From Fictibacillus nanhaiensis (lineage in GTDB: Bacteria > Bacillota > Bacilli > Bacillales > Fictibacillaceae), in assembly GCA_017052515.1 (NCBI GenBank), contig JAFHKR010000038.1:434001-498000 (forward strand): 64,000 nucleotides of DNA, written 5' to 3'. Both the position numbers and the translations under genes were made by a program. Positions 25,284 to 35,036 of this stretch are shown piece after piece. The notes under the pieces were generated by a model. The model did not search any database and had not been told where the DNA came from. It saw only the letters and a program-made list of their open reading frames with translations. Position 1 is the first letter of the stretch, and the number at the start of each line of letters is the position of its first letter.

Positions 25284-25320
25284 GAAAGGACCATACTTGG
25301 TACCGTATGTTCCTTTTTTT
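25284..25320 (+). terminator. Terminator after the 2H phosphoesterase gene
   Basis: AAAGGACCATAC pairs with GTATGTTCCTTT (one mismatch) around a short loop, followed by T7. It lies just beyond the stop of the convergent MocR remnant. Confidence 0.8.
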
Positions 25321-25322
25321 AG

Positions 25323-26539
25323 TTAGTTTAAATAGTCATGCAATACAGAAGCTAACAGACCTACACCTCGCTGTATGTCTTCTACAGAGGGAGCTCCATA
25401 TCCAATCATCACTTGATTCGTGGGTTTGCTCTCTTGATGCATAATAGAAATGGAATCTATCTTAACGCCATTCTTTTTCGCTAACTCTATAGCCGTTGCT
25501 TCGTTCAAACCCTCTGGTAGTTCTAAGATGATGTGGAGTCCCGCTGAATCCCCTTTGATCTTGTACTCTTCACCCAATTGATTCTTTATATTGGTGATTA
25601 AACATTCTCTCTTCATTCTATAAAGCGTTCTCATCTTAGCGATATGCGAGGTATAAAAGCCTTCACTCATGAATTGACCGAGAACTTGCTGGTCAATTGC
25701 TGAAACAGTAGGTTTTTGGTACATATTGAACTCTTCAAAGTCACCTTGAAGATGGGATGGTATGACGAGATAGCTCATCCGAAGTGAAGGTAATAAGGTT
25801 TTAGAGAACGTTCCAAAATAGATGGTTCGCTCCTTTATATCTAAGTGAGATAACGTTGGGATAGGAGATCCTTTGTACCGAAACTCAGAATCATAGTCAT
25901 CTTCGATGATATACGCATCGTTCTTATCCGCCCATCGCAGCAACTCTGTTCTCCGACCGATACTCATCACGGTTCCTGTCGGGTACTGATGAGCGGGTGT
26001 CGTGTAAAGGAGTTTTATGTTTTGAGTCGGAACCGTGCAGCCTTCCTCATCTATAGGGATTCCGTAACTTTGTCCTTGTAATTGATCACATACTGCTTTA
26101 GCTCTGTAAAAACCGGGATCTTCTATACCGATTGCACTTCGATTAAAGAAGAGACACAGGTTCATAAACTGTTGCTGAAAGCCACTGAAAAGATAGATCT
26201 GTTCAGGCCGTTTTTAAAGTTTATATATTGTTTAGTCACATTTCTTTGGTTGAAGGTTGAGACAATGGGTTTTTTAAAGTGAAACTCTTCTTCAAGTTCT
26301 GAAACAAAACTTCCTCCACGTTCTACAGAATAGATATATCCTTCACTTTTTAATTGTTCGTATGCGATCTGTACGGTCATGATGCTTACGTTCAGTTGTT
26401 CTGCGAGTCTCCGCTTAGCGGGAAGTTGGGTATGAGCTGGTAACTTCTTTTCTAAGATGTGTTGCCGAATTTGTTCGTAAATCTCTTTCTGTTTTCTTCT
26501 GTTCTCTGTAAGAAGGATCTGAAGTTCCAACATTATCAC
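25323..26539 (-). pseudogene. Broken MocR/PdxR-type regulator (GntR HTH + aminotransferase domain)
   Basis: Two minus-strand frames make one interrupted gene. The 5' part (26162-26539) is a GntR winged helix: QIRQHILEKKLPAHTQLPAK, RRLAEQLNVSIMTVQIAYEQ. The 3' part (25323-26165) is the aminotransferase-like half: GIEDPGFYRAKAV, IIEDDYDSEFRY, and GTFSKTLLPSLRMSY with the PLP lysine. Between them the roughly 90 residues from the start of the PLP domain to the GIEDPGFY strand are missing, and a stop intervenes. An internal deletion therefore inactivated the protein. MocR regulators usually control a divergent neighbour, here the GNAT gene at 26623. Confidence 0.8.
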
Positions 26540-26563
26540 TTCCTGGTATTAATAAAAGATTTG

Positions 26564-26591
26564 TTTTTGGTACTTTTTATCATACCAAAAA
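26564..26591. promoter_or_regulatory. Inverted repeat in divergent MocR/GNAT promoter
   Basis: TTTTTGGTA (26564-26572) and TACCAAAAA (26583-26591), a perfect 9-bp inverted repeat with a 10-bp spacer, between the divergent MocR and GNAT genes. It is a plausible operator of the now broken regulator. Confidence 0.6.
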
Positions 26592-26622
26592 ACAGGTTAA
26601 CTATTGGTAAGGAGTGATGGAT

Positions 26623-27213
26623 ATGAGAATAGAAAATGAAATCGTACGATTGATCCCTATGAAGATGGAACATGTAGAAGGAATATATAAAGCGGCAGAT
26701 GATGAACGAATATGGAAGCACATGTCTGTAAATTTAACGGATAAGAATGCTGTTGTTTTGTATGTAGAGGATGCGGTTAAGAGGCGACAGGATGAAACAG
26801 ATGAAGCGTTTGTTATCGTTCATCAAGAAACGGGTGAAATCATAGGTGCGACTTGGTTTTTGGATATCTCCGTACCACATAAACGACTCGAGATCGGGTC
26901 AACGTGGATACATCCCGACTATTGGCGAAGTAACATCAATACGAACTGTAAATATTTGTTGTTACAGCATTGCTTTGAAGAACGATCTTTACAGAGGGTA
27001 CAGATCAAAACGAGTCATCAGAATGTACGTTCACAAAAGGCGATAGAGAGAATAGGGGCAAAAAAAGAGGGGATCCTGCGTAACCATTTGATCCAAAGAG
27101 ATGGATCCGTTCGGCATACGGTTCTCTATAGTGTCGTTTCTGAAGAATGGAGCACGATAAAAAAGCACTTTGAAGACAATCTGTTACAAAACTCAAGGAG
27201 GATAGGTTCATGA
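26623..27213 (+). CDS. GNAT acetyltransferase, RimJ/RimL-like
   Basis: Start at 26623 (MRIENEIVRLIPMKMEHVEG) suits AAGGAG at 26609-26614; upstream GTG and ATG codons in frame are too close to it. About 197 residues. The RimJ/L-type fold shows RLIPMKMEHVEGIYKA, GSTWIHPDYWRSNINTNCKY near the acetyl-CoA loop and QRVQIKTSHQNVRSQKAIER. Substrate unknown. It overlaps the next GNAT gene by 4 bp; the pair forms an operon divergent from the broken MocR gene. Confidence 0.85.
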   Translation: MRIENEIVRLIPMKMEHVEGIYKAADDERIWKHMSVNLTDKNAVVLYVEDAVKRRQDETDEAFVIVHQETGEIIGATWFLDISVPHKRLEIGSTWIHPDYWRSNINTNCKYLLLQHCFEERSLQRVQIKTSHQNVRSQKAIERIGAKKEGILRNHLIQRDGSVRHTVLYSVVSEEWSTIKKHFEDNLLQNSRRIGS

Positions 27214-27644
27214 GTACACACCAAGTAATTGTCCGTGAATTAACAACAGAGAAAGAATGGATAGATGCGTTTCCTACCATGAACCAACTCAGAACCAACC
27301 TGAATTTGGATTCCTACCTAAATTTGTTACAGAAGATGAACAAACAAGGGTACCGTCTTTTCGCTCTATATGATGAAGAGATAGTAGCGCTTGCTGGGAT
27401 TCAGATGAACATCAACTTTTATCACGAACGTTATGTGTTCATCCATGATCTTGTAACAGATTCATCAAAACGTTCAAAAGGCTATGGAGAGAAACTGCTT
27501 CAATACATTCATGATTGGGCGAGAGAACAGGGAGCTCAGTATGTATCACTAGAATCAGGGATACAGCGTAGAGAAGCGCATCGGTTTTATGAAGAGAAGA
27601 TGCATTATGATAAATGGTGCTATTCGTTTAGGAGAAAACTATAA
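27210..27644 (+). CDS. GNAT acetyltransferase
   Basis: 144 residues. The CoA-binding segment is DSSKRSKGYGEKLLQYIHDW (about 86-105, RxxGxG-like) and YVSLESGIQRREAHRFYEEK follows, a typical C-terminal GNAT pattern. Coupled to the RimJ/L-like gene by ATGA overlap. AAGGAGG precedes its ATG. Substrate unknown. Confidence 0.85.
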   Translation: MSTHQVIVRELTTEKEWIDAFPTMNQLRTNLNLDSYLNLLQKMNKQGYRLFALYDEEIVALAGIQMNINFYHERYVFIHDLVTDSSKRSKGYGEKLLQYIHDWAREQGAQYVSLESGIQRREAHRFYEEKMHYDKWCYSFRRKL

Positions 27645-27660
27645 GATTACATAAATAGAA

Positions 27661-27699
27661 AATCCCATTCTGTATCATTAGGAATGGGATTGTTTTTTT
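27661..27699. terminator. Terminator between convergent GNAT and kinase genes
   Basis: AATCCCATTC pairs with GAATGGGATT around TGTATCATTAG, followed by T7; overlaps the stop of the minus-strand kinase. Confidence 0.85.
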
Positions 27700-28228
27700 A
27701 CTCAAAGATATAATTCAGTACCTTTTGAACATAAGTCTCTAAAGGTTGAGAGGTGTCCACGACTAAACATTTGGTATCAAGCGGTTTTTTACTATTTTTT
27801 ATCGTATATTGAAAAGCTTCTTCAGAAGAGATCTCTTCGATTTGGCTGATCATACGGTCACGACTTTTCAATCTACGATTAATTTCATTCCGATTATCCA
27901 GGTAACATTCCACATACTTGTACGTAACACCATACTTCTTTGTGAGAGAAGTGCCTTTTTCAATCATCTCTTCGTATAAGCACGGACTATCGAAAATGAC
28001 AGATCTACCTTGTGATAACATGGAATCAATGAGGGACCAATCGATATGATAGCTCACCGCCCCTGCAGATCTTGCGTCGATCGATGCTTCAGCAATAGAT
28101 TGCAACAAAGCCGTTTTTACAACATCGTGGTCGATGATAACGGCACCTGTCTCTTTTGCAATCTCACGCGCGAGTGTCGATTTACCTGAGCCTGGGAAAC
28201 CAGACATTTGTACAAAAAACATATACAT
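27698..28228 (-). CDS. P-loop kinase-like ATPase
   Basis: 176 residues. Walker A is GFPGSGKSTLAREIAK at about 10-25, IIDHDVVKTALLQ supplies the acidic residue, and VIFDSPCLYEEMIEKG a Walker-B-like strand. RLKSRDRMISQIEE fits an arginine lid. This is the small AAA/zeta-toxin/gluconate-kinase-like group, whose substrates range from sugars to antibiotics. The APH-like gene is 38 bp upstream on the same strand, so the two are likely one operon. Confidence 0.75.
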   Translation of the reverse strand: MYMFFVQMSGFPGSGKSTLAREIAKETGAVIIDHDVVKTALLQSIAEASIDARSAGAVSYHIDWSLIDSMLSQGRSVIFDSPCLYEEMIEKGTSLTKKYGVTYKYVECYLDNRNEINRRLKSRDRMISQIEEISSEEAFQYTIKNSKKPLDTKCLVVDTSQPLETYVQKVLNYIFE

Positions 28229-28265
28229 TCCTACCTATCTCTATAAAAATATGAAAACCGTCTTT

Positions 28266-29033
28266 CTATAGTTGACGTGGGTATTGTTGATGAATGATTT
28301 TTAATAAACGCTCCTTGTTGTCTGTTTGTACGTTCTCTGATAACCTTGCAGCTGCGATGATAGCTGCCCATTGAAAGATCTCGTCTTTAGAGGTGCCACT
28401 CTTCTCGCCATACAAGTGTAGGTATAATTCCGCTAGCTCTTCTGAATGTTGTGCGTACAACAGGTAAGACCGGTACACATCTGCCCGAATATCGCCACTT
28501 GTGGCATCGATCCAATCTAGAATATAGACAGTTTCATCCGACAAGATCAGATTTAAGAGATGAAAATCACCATGACAAAGATACGGTTCAAAGTCCATCG
28601 ATTCTAATTGGTGGATCAGAGCTGTTTTTTGTACGTTCTCTAGAATTTCTGCTGATTGAATCTGCTTTTTCAGTTTATCTGTCATGAGTTCCAGTTTTGG
28701 CGAAGGAAAACTATGAACATTTCGTTGTACTTCAACAGAGAGATTCATGTAATGAGTGGCTAGGTCCAGATCCCTTTTTACGAGTTCTCCTAGTGTTTCT
28801 CCAGGGATCCTCTCCATCACAATAGCTTGTTTTCCCTCTATCTCTGTAACTTCTATTATTTTTGGGACAGGTAAGCCATATGAATAGGCATAGACCTGCT
28901 TTTGCGCTTCTAGGATAGACACCTCGTTTGAAAATTGCTCTTTATATACCTTGATTACCTTGTTTTCGTTTTCATAGATCGTAGCTGTGTTTCCTGTTGC
29001 GATCGGATACCCAAAATTCATATCTTTCACCAT
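28266..29033 (-). CDS. APH-family phosphotransferase
   Basis: 255 residues. The Brenner-type catalytic motif LCHGDFHLLN is followed by VYILDWIDATSGD, with the metal-binding Asp, and the N-lobe has VIKVYKEQ with the ATP-anchoring Lys. The family includes aminoglycoside, choline and other small-molecule kinases. No reason to assign antibiotic resistance beyond family membership. Two ATG codons (29033, 29021) are possible starts. Confidence 0.8.
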   Translation of the reverse strand: MVKDMNFGYPIATGNTATIYENENKVIKVYKEQFSNEVSILEAQKQVYAYSYGLPVPKIIEVTEIEGKQAIVMERIPGETLGELVKRDLDLATHYMNLSVEVQRNVHSFPSPKLELMTDKLKKQIQSAEILENVQKTALIHQLESMDFEPYLCHGDFHLLNLILSDETVYILDWIDATSGDIRADVYRSYLLYAQHSEELAELYLHLYGEKSGTSKDEIFQWAAIIAAARLSENVQTDNKERLLKIIHQQYPRQL

Positions 29034-29211
29034 TCCTCATCCTAAAAACGTGATACCGTCCATTTCTACATTCTTCATATCTTTATTGAAATCACCAAGA
29101 TCTAATCGTTTAAAAGGCCACATAAATAAATGATACACTATAAATACCAAAGTTTGGTAGAATCGGTAAAGAAGGGCTAAAAACATCTAGAAATTAACTG
29201 GAGGTCTAAAC

Positions 29212-29676
29212 ATGATTAAAGGGTTATATGAAGCACATCTGCCGGTGAGTAATATAGAACAATCGATAGAGTTCTATAGGGGTCTTGGTCTTGAACTGGA
29301 TCATATCGTTGATGATAAGATCGCTTTTTTGTGGATCGTTAAAGATGAGAGTTGGTTGGGATTATGGGAGACAGATAAGGTGAATCTTGACTACCATCCT
29401 TCTATCCGACATATCGCCTTTCACGTATCGCTTGAAGGCTTGAAGAGTTCGGTGACGTGGTTGACTGAAAGAGGGTACACACCGAGGGCGGCATTTGGGT
29501 TTGAAGCGACGGAACCTTTCGTTATGGCACTTGAGCATCATGCACACGCTAAGATTCATTTTAATGATCCTGACGGTAACTCTTTAGAATTTATCTGTAA
29601 ACTAGAAAACCCCAAGAAAATGACAAAACGCATGTATCTAAGTGAATGGGAGGAACTGAATAAATCAAACTCTTGA
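29212..29676 (+). CDS. VOC-family (glyoxalase/bleomycin-resistance-like) protein
   Basis: 154 residues. Typical opening LYEAHLPVSNIEQSIEFYRG with the first metal His9, then IRHIAFHVS, and IHFNDPDGNSLEFIC with the terminal Glu. These positions are the metal ligands of type I glyoxalase/fosfomycin-thiol-transferase-like folds. GGAGG precedes the ATG by 8 bp. Substrate unknown. Confidence 0.85.
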   Translation: MIKGLYEAHLPVSNIEQSIEFYRGLGLELDHIVDDKIAFLWIVKDESWLGLWETDKVNLDYHPSIRHIAFHVSLEGLKSSVTWLTERGYTPRAAFGFEATEPFVMALEHHAHAKIHFNDPDGNSLEFICKLENPKKMTKRMYLSEWEELNKSNS

Positions 29677-29832
29677 ATTACAGAGATACGAAAGGTTCAG
29701 AAGTAAAGAGGGAGAACAAATCAAAGTTTCATGTTTAAACATTACTCGTTGATTTAATAAGCGAAAAGGAAACGGGTGGTTTTCAATGGAAGTAAAAACA
29801 GTCAAATCATTTTGAATGAAGGAGAAATATAC

Positions 29833-30681
29833 ATGAATGTATTAGGAAAGACCAACACACTAGATGAACCTGAGCTGAAGATTCTATTAACCGAACTGAA
29901 AAATGGGGATAAGGAATGGACTGAGGTTGATAAAGTACTTATCGTAAACTCTATGATTACATATATTGGTTCTATTGATTCTGAACTACGAGATCAGTTG
30001 ATTTACACGTGTTTTTATCAAGTAATTCTAGAAAGTAACCAACTTGAACCTGAGATCTTGAAAGAGTTGTTAGACTGCAGCTTAACTTTATTGTTCAAAG
30101 GAATCGGAGAGAATGGAACGGATACTGTTTTTACTAGGGCTTTTACTTCTCTTTTAATCGCGCTTATCTTAGGCAGAGATAATCAAGATGACTTCTTACC
30201 AAAGAGCCAAGTATATGAAATAAAAGAAAAATTAATACAATATCTAAATGACGAGGAAGATGTAAGGGGATATGTGCCTAACAGAGGCTGGGCTCATAGT
30301 ATTGCACATGTAGCGGATACGATGGATGAACTTATAAAAAGTCCTAAGATCAACCAAAGTGATTACCCAGAAATTTTAGAAGTGCTTTGGAATAAGATGT
30401 TTATTTCTAATAGTGTTTATGTTCATCAAGAAGACGAGAGAGTCATAACTCCTATATTAGAAATGTTGGATCGTGGACTAGAATTGAAGGTGATTGAAAA
30501 CTTGTTAGATCAACTACCGCACAAGATGAAAGTCCAAAAAGAACAGCTTGAACCTGAAAAGTATTGGTTCTTAGTATGTAACCTGAAAAACTTCTTAAAA
30601 AGTCTATATCTTAAGTTGAATAAGAACACTAAACTAGAACCTCTTCAGGACCGAATTATACCGTGCATTGAAGCATTTTAA
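29833..30681 (+). CDS. DUF2785 family protein
   Basis: The start at 29833 is chosen because AAGGAG is 8 bp upstream; an earlier ATG at 29776 has none. About 282 residues, all helical. The segment DVRGYVPNRGWAHSIAHVADTMDEL near residue 145-169 (start-numbered) is the signature of DUF2785. No enzymatic function is established. Single gene without obvious terminator. Confidence 0.75.
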   Translation: MNVLGKTNTLDEPELKILLTELKNGDKEWTEVDKVLIVNSMITYIGSIDSELRDQLIYTCFYQVILESNQLEPEILKELLDCSLTLLFKGIGENGTDTVFTRAFTSLLIALILGRDNQDDFLPKSQVYEIKEKLIQYLNDEEDVRGYVPNRGWAHSIAHVADTMDELIKSPKINQSDYPEILEVLWNKMFISNSVYVHQEDERVITPILEMLDRGLELKVIENLLDQLPHKMKVQKEQLEPEKYWFLVCNLKNFLKSLYLKLNKNTKLEPLQDRIIPCIEAF

Positions 30682-30854
30682 GGTACTTAACCCTTTAATA
30701 AATGCTTCATAAATAATATGGATACTTTGCAAATACACATAATCTTACTCAAGATTTAAGTATTATATGTAGTTGATTACTACTTCGTCTTAGAGAAACG
30801 GGCAATACTGCTCAACATTTTTAATAAAATTACCAATCCATTGTACTTTGTAAA

Positions 30855-31160
30855 TCAACGCTTCTTTGGTTTGTTTAAGAGCATATATTGTCCAAACAGA
30901 CAAAGAAAACATACGGTGTAGATAAAGAAGAAGCCTATCATAATATACAGAATAACGGGAAGAGAAATGATAGAAAGAACAAAAGAGCCCGTCTCTAAGA
31001 AGCGTAACCAAAAAGCGTTCTGTTTGAACTCTGTTACTACAAAGGTAAGAGAAGGAAGAAGCGGGAGGATGCTTAGAACTACCCATTTGTATCTCGTTGT
31101 TCGCCTGAAAATGAGAAACCCTAAAGTTAAGATTGATAAAATAAGAAGTACTGTATACAT
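30855..31160 (-). CDS. Small membrane protein of unknown function
   Basis: 101 residues with three or four hydrophobic segments: YTVLLILSILTLGFLIF, YKWVVLSILPLLPSLTFVV, FVLSIISLPVILYIMIGFFF. AGGAG lies 8 bp before the ATG. No family recognised. Ends in KPKKR. Transcribed opposite to its neighbours. Confidence 0.6.
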   Translation of the reverse strand: MYTVLLILSILTLGFLIFRRTTRYKWVVLSILPLLPSLTFVVTEFKQNAFWLRFLETGSFVLSIISLPVILYIMIGFFFIYTVCFLCLFGQYMLLNKPKKR

Positions 31161-31295
31161 AAGATTAGGCTCCTATCGAAGATAATTCATTCTACCTATT
31201 AACAGTATCGGAATCTATTCTTTTTTGTACAGAGATAGGCTAAGTTTAAGTTATCTAAGAAAAAGTCGATATCAAGCTAAAAAGTAAAAGTGATT

Positions 31296-31412
31296 ATGTC
31301 AATTGGTAACAACTTCTTGTGTATTGGGTTTCTGTTTTTTCCTTTAGGAATCTTCTATATCCTAGATGATTACAAGGATTTCAAGAAGTTAGACAAAGAT
31401 AAAAAGTTTTAG
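31296..31412 (+). CDS. Possible 38-residue membrane peptide
   Basis: MSIGNNFLCIGFLFFPLGIF then YILDDYKDFKKLDKDKKF: one hydrophobic helix followed by a charged tail, resembling a small membrane protein. No clear ribosome site. The next frame (31413) begins immediately after its stop, so both may be halves of one decayed gene. Confidence 0.3.
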   Translation: MSIGNNFLCIGFLFFPLGIFYILDDYKDFKKLDKDKKF

Positions 31413-31538
31413 ATGGTAATCTTAGAATTACTTCCCCTGTATATAGGAGGAACGTCTCCTGTCTTCTGGATCTTAGGAATGTCCCTTCTTTTAATAGCGG
31501 GTGGTTTTATTCTCATATCTAATCTTCATCTTCAGTGA
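31413..31538 (+). CDS. Possible 41-residue membrane peptide
   Basis: MVILELLPLYIGGTSPVFWI and LGMSLLLIAGGFILISNLHL: hydrophobic with a Gly-rich break. Its ATG follows the preceding stop directly and it lacks its own ribosome site. May be translationally coupled or part of a frameshifted gene. Confidence 0.3.
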   Translation: MVILELLPLYIGGTSPVFWILGMSLLLIAGGFILISNLHLQ

Positions 31539-31709
31539 CACTGTTGTGAAAGGGATGTTTTATTATCTACAACAAGCACCCTGTAAGAAACAGTGTTTCT
31601 TTACCTTTTTTTCATATGAGTATCCTTCGATCTCGATCAGATAGGTAACTAAAGATGAGGTAAACTGTCAGAAAAAAACTATCGAAGTTAGACCTGAATC
31701 ATACAGAAG

Positions 31710-31744
31710 AGTACCCTCCCTAGATAGGAAGGGTACTTTTTTTA
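31710..31744 (+). terminator. Terminator, plus-strand oriented
   Basis: AGTACCCT (31710-31717) and AGGGTACT (31730-31737) followed by T6-7. Orientation suits transcription of the small frames at 31296-31538, not the minus-strand ABC genes that end here. Confidence 0.7.
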
Positions 31745-34321
31745 ACTCGCTTTTTTGAGTTCTTCATACGGATTGATTTTTGATGCGATCTCTGCTGGGA
31801 TAACAGAGGCTAAAGTGCCTACAAGAACAGGCACAGATAGAGTTGCTACAAAGATGTAAAACTGATCAATCGGAAATATGTGATACATGAGATAGATGGT
31901 GGTTAGTGTGATGACTAAACCGATCACACCTGCTAGAAGTCCTATGAACAATCCTTCTAAAACCACTAAGTACCGTACGGATTGATTGGACCACCCGACA
32001 GCTTTTAGTACGGCAATCTCTTGTTTACGGTCAGATATGTTCTGCCACATAATCTCACCTGTGGTTAGTATGGAAATGAGTAGACCGATAATAAGTGTTA
32101 GGTAGTGCGTTTTATCCACTTCCATTGCGACGAATTGACCAAGCCATGATGTATACAACACCCCATTCAACTGATAAGTGATGAAGATGAAGAAGGTTAA
32201 TAAACCAACTGGCAGAGCAATTGAGAATATGGAGAGTAGGTTTCTTTTCCATTTACTGAAAATTTCTTTTACTACAAGCATCAGTCGGTTATTAACATGG
32301 ATTTGGCTCTTAAAGATTTTAGAGTGTTCACCCGATTTAATGGCTTCATACGGTTTAATCTTTGCGATGGTATATGAAGACCATGCGGCTCCAGTCAAGT
32401 AGATAACAAAACTAAAGAATGAGATAGATAATATACTTAACACGTTAAACGGTTCTCCGTAGTTAACCGTAAAGAACGTTTCAACGACTATGGCGACAAG
32501 AGACACAAACGTTGCCATCATCACACTTTCTATAGTGACTATTCTTATAAGATCTTTAGTCTGCCATCCTAAGGAGAGCAGGATAGCAAATTCTTTTCTT
32601 CTCGCAAGTAACGAGACGTAACTGTTGGCTAGTACATAAACAATGGCTACGGCAACCATGGATAAAATAATTCCTGAATAGCCCATCGTTGTTTCTTTGA
32701 AGATCGTGATGGAAGCTCCTAAATGGATCCATGGCTGTTCGATCCACCCTAATACTTTAGAGTCATCGGTCACTTTTGTGATAACAGGCTGCGGAGATGA
32801 TCCTCTTGTTATAGTCGCAACCAAACCGGTTTGACTCTCGATCTGTTTTCTGACATTCTGTAATTTTTCTTCAGATTTCTCACCAAGTGTTTCTACACCT
32901 TTCACCTTAATACGAATCGACGAAATAGCATCTTCACCATGTATCATTGCCGCTGCATCCATTGTGGTAAGGATGTTAGGTGGATTCGTCAGAAGACCCG
33001 CTGGGTTACCAGCTGTTGAAACCTCTTTGGATGGATTAACGGGTTTCCCGTTCTCGTCGAGTACCAAAGAAGCACGAGAAGGACGATACGTTTCTAAAGG
33101 AAGTTCGTTAAGCGGGTCCTTCGAAACCGTTATCTTGTTAGGATCGTAGAATCCTACATACTTGTAGTTTACGAAAGGATTCATCTTGAGCGGTCCGTCA
33201 GGTGTATTGAACTCTTGTTCGATTACATCAACGTCTCTAAATCCCTCACTTGGAAGTAATTCTTTTAAATTTGGATTGTTTTCTTCGATTACCATGTTCG
33301 ATGGTTCAACTTGGAATCCACTGTTCCATCTTTCAGGAAACGGGCTGTCTACTTTGCTATATTTCAAGTTCCCTGATTGAAAGAGCAACATCGAACCCTC
33401 GGTTGCTTTTCCTTTTAATTCGGTATTGTTTGACCCCGCTAGTTGATCAAAGAAAAGATCTTCGATATCTTTAGACTCTATCTTTTTTGTGAGTGAAATC
33501 TCTTCCGTTTTAAGTGACTCTAAATACTTTTTACCGCCTTCTTGCGCTATTTTTTCTAGAGTTGTTTTTCGCTCTTCTTTTGATTGAAAAGGTACAGATA
33601 GTTTTTCAACGGTATATTTATGATAGCCTCTGTTAAAGGATTGTGTGTTAATGAGTACTGGTATATGAAAACCATTCGTTTCAGGTACTATACGAGCTGT
33701 ATCTTCACTATTAAAATAACGACTTTGATCAGAGGTGAGGATCGAGTTGTTCAGACCGACCAATTTAGCTTCTTGTTCAGGGTCGATCGCCACGAGTAAG
33801 TTAAAGTCTTTAGGAGCGAGTTCACCTTGGTACTGACTATGAAGTCCATGAGCGGGGCTCAAGGGTTGTTCATTTCCACGAACGGTGTAAAAGCTCGTGT
33901 TGTAGCTTTTCTCTTTTGTTAAACCTGTGTCTGTTATGATTTCTTCTCTTACACGATAAATGCCAGGTTCTTTAAAATTTAACTTTTCTTCTAATACCAC
34001 GCCTAGCATCGCATAACCAACGATAGAAATCGGAGCTGCGACTTCTATATTATCCATCTTTTTTATTTGTTCATATTGATTAGTTGTGATACCACCGTTA
34101 ATGCCGTTCAAGTAGTTCGGTTCTAACAAGTTCTCTGATTCTGTTTCCATCGTACTTCCTTTAGGGCGAACCACAATATCATACGAAGATGACCATTTTT
34201 TCTGAAGGGTATCAACAATCGTTCCTTTGTTTGTCTCTGTGAGATTGAACATGAAACTTAATCCTGAACTGATCACCAAAGCACCAACAATTAGGAGGAT
34301 AAAGCGTTCTTTATGTCTCAT
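31742..34321 (-). CDS. ABC transporter permease, FtsX/MacB-like
   Basis: 859 residues. One N-terminal membrane segment (FILLIVGALVISSGLSFMF) is followed by a large external domain (about 30-535), a block of three segments with the FtsX-type motif YVSLLARRKEFAILLSLGWQ, another three-segment block and LAVLKAVGWSNQSVRYLVVL-like sequence. This is the MacB/LolCE-type architecture with duplicated FtsX domains. Coupled to the ATPase gene 19 bp upstream. Likely exports or extracts peptides/lipids; substrate unknown. Confidence 0.8.
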   Translation of the reverse strand: MRHKERFILLIVGALVISSGLSFMFNLTETNKGTIVDTLQKKWSSSYDIVVRPKGSTMETESENLLEPNYLNGINGGITTNQYEQIKKMDNIEVAAPISIVGYAMLGVVLEEKLNFKEPGIYRVREEIITDTGLTKEKSYNTSFYTVRGNEQPLSPAHGLHSQYQGELAPKDFNLLVAIDPEQEAKLVGLNNSILTSDQSRYFNSEDTARIVPETNGFHIPVLINTQSFNRGYHKYTVEKLSVPFQSKEERKTTLEKIAQEGGKKYLESLKTEEISLTKKIESKDIEDLFFDQLAGSNNTELKGKATEGSMLLFQSGNLKYSKVDSPFPERWNSGFQVEPSNMVIEENNPNLKELLPSEGFRDVDVIEQEFNTPDGPLKMNPFVNYKYVGFYDPNKITVSKDPLNELPLETYRPSRASLVLDENGKPVNPSKEVSTAGNPAGLLTNPPNILTTMDAAAMIHGEDAISSIRIKVKGVETLGEKSEEKLQNVRKQIESQTGLVATITRGSSPQPVITKVTDDSKVLGWIEQPWIHLGASITIFKETTMGYSGIILSMVAVAIVYVLANSYVSLLARRKEFAILLSLGWQTKDLIRIVTIESVMMATFVSLVAIVVETFFTVNYGEPFNVLSILSISFFSFVIYLTGAAWSSYTIAKIKPYEAIKSGEHSKIFKSQIHVNNRLMLVVKEIFSKWKRNLLSIFSIALPVGLLTFFIFITYQLNGVLYTSWLGQFVAMEVDKTHYLTLIIGLLISILTTGEIMWQNISDRKQEIAVLKAVGWSNQSVRYLVVLEGLFIGLLAGVIGLVITLTTIYLMYHIFPIDQFYIFVATLSVPVLVGTLASVIPAEIASKINPYEELKKAS

Positions 34322-34340
34322 CCAGTGGTGAAGATAAACT

Positions 34341-35036
34341 TCAGCATATCATGTTACCTCGCTTATCTTCAGTGATCATTCCGTCCTTCATATAAATCAC
34401 ACGATCTGCTTTTTCGGCAAGGTTCATATCATGGGTCACAAAGATAACCCCGCATTTTTTTTCGATATTTAGTGATTGGATGATTTCAAAAATCATAGAG
34501 CCATTCTCAGAATCCAAGTTGCCTGTGGGTTCATCCGCTAGAATCCATTGGGGCTCATTCACCAGTGCTCGTGCGATCGCTACGCGCTGTTGTTGTCCAC
34601 CAGAAAGTTGTGAGGGGAGAGCGTTCGCTTTGTCTTTAAGACCGACCATCTCTAATAGGGAAAGGGCTCGGTCTTTCTTGTTGTAGTTGGTTTTCTTTGT
34701 TAAAAGAGGTGCCATAACATTCTCTTCTACTGTCAATGAAGGGAGTAAGTGAAACTGTTGAAAAATAAAGCCAATCTGGGTGAAACGAAAGTCAGCAAGG
34801 TCTTTGTTGTTAAACGTATTCAATGCGTGATCGCCATAGAAAATCTCGCCAGAGCTTGGGAAGTCTAATGTTCCTAAGAGACTTAAGAGTGTAGATTTAC
34901 CTGATCCGGACGAACCGACGATGGATATAAATTCTCCGGGATGGAAACTGATGTTAATATTCTCTAAAGCAAATGTTTGCACACCGTCTCCCGCAAATGT
35001 TTTACTTACACCTTTACATATGAATGATTGGTTCAT
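34341..35036 (-). CDS. ABC transporter ATP-binding protein, LolD/MacB-like
   Basis: 231 residues with all ABC motifs: Walker [12 protein letters not shown] (about 41-51), Q-loop [11 protein letters not shown], signature [15 protein letters not shown], Walker [13 protein letters not shown] and the His switch [23 protein letters not shown] is typical of the MacB/LolD group. AAGGGGG precedes the ATG. Forms an exporter with the permease encoded next. Confidence 0.95.
   Translation of the reverse strand: MNQSFICKGVSKTFAGDGVQTFALENINISFHPGEFISIVGSSGSGKSTLLSLLGTLDFPSSGEIFYGDHALNTFNNKDLADFRFTQIGFIFQQFHLLPSLTVEENVMAPLLTKKTNYNKKDRALSLLEMVGLKDKANALPSQLSGGQQQRVAIARALVNEPQWILADEPTGNLDSENGSMIFEIIQSLNIEKKCGVIFVTHDMNLAEKADRVIYMKDGMITEDKRGNMIC

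Larger units (their letters stand above)
31161..31741. other. Region with two tiny possible membrane frames and a terminator
   Basis: 581 bp. Two adjacent short frames at 31296-31538 (see next entries) are followed by a plus-strand terminator at 31710-31744. Otherwise no gene seen. Confidence 0.5.

Noticed and set aside
30790-31086. Second minus-strand frame overlapping the small membrane protein at 30855-31160
   Set aside because: Alternative reading frame of the same DNA without a ribosome site; the hydrophobic frame with AGGAG was kept.
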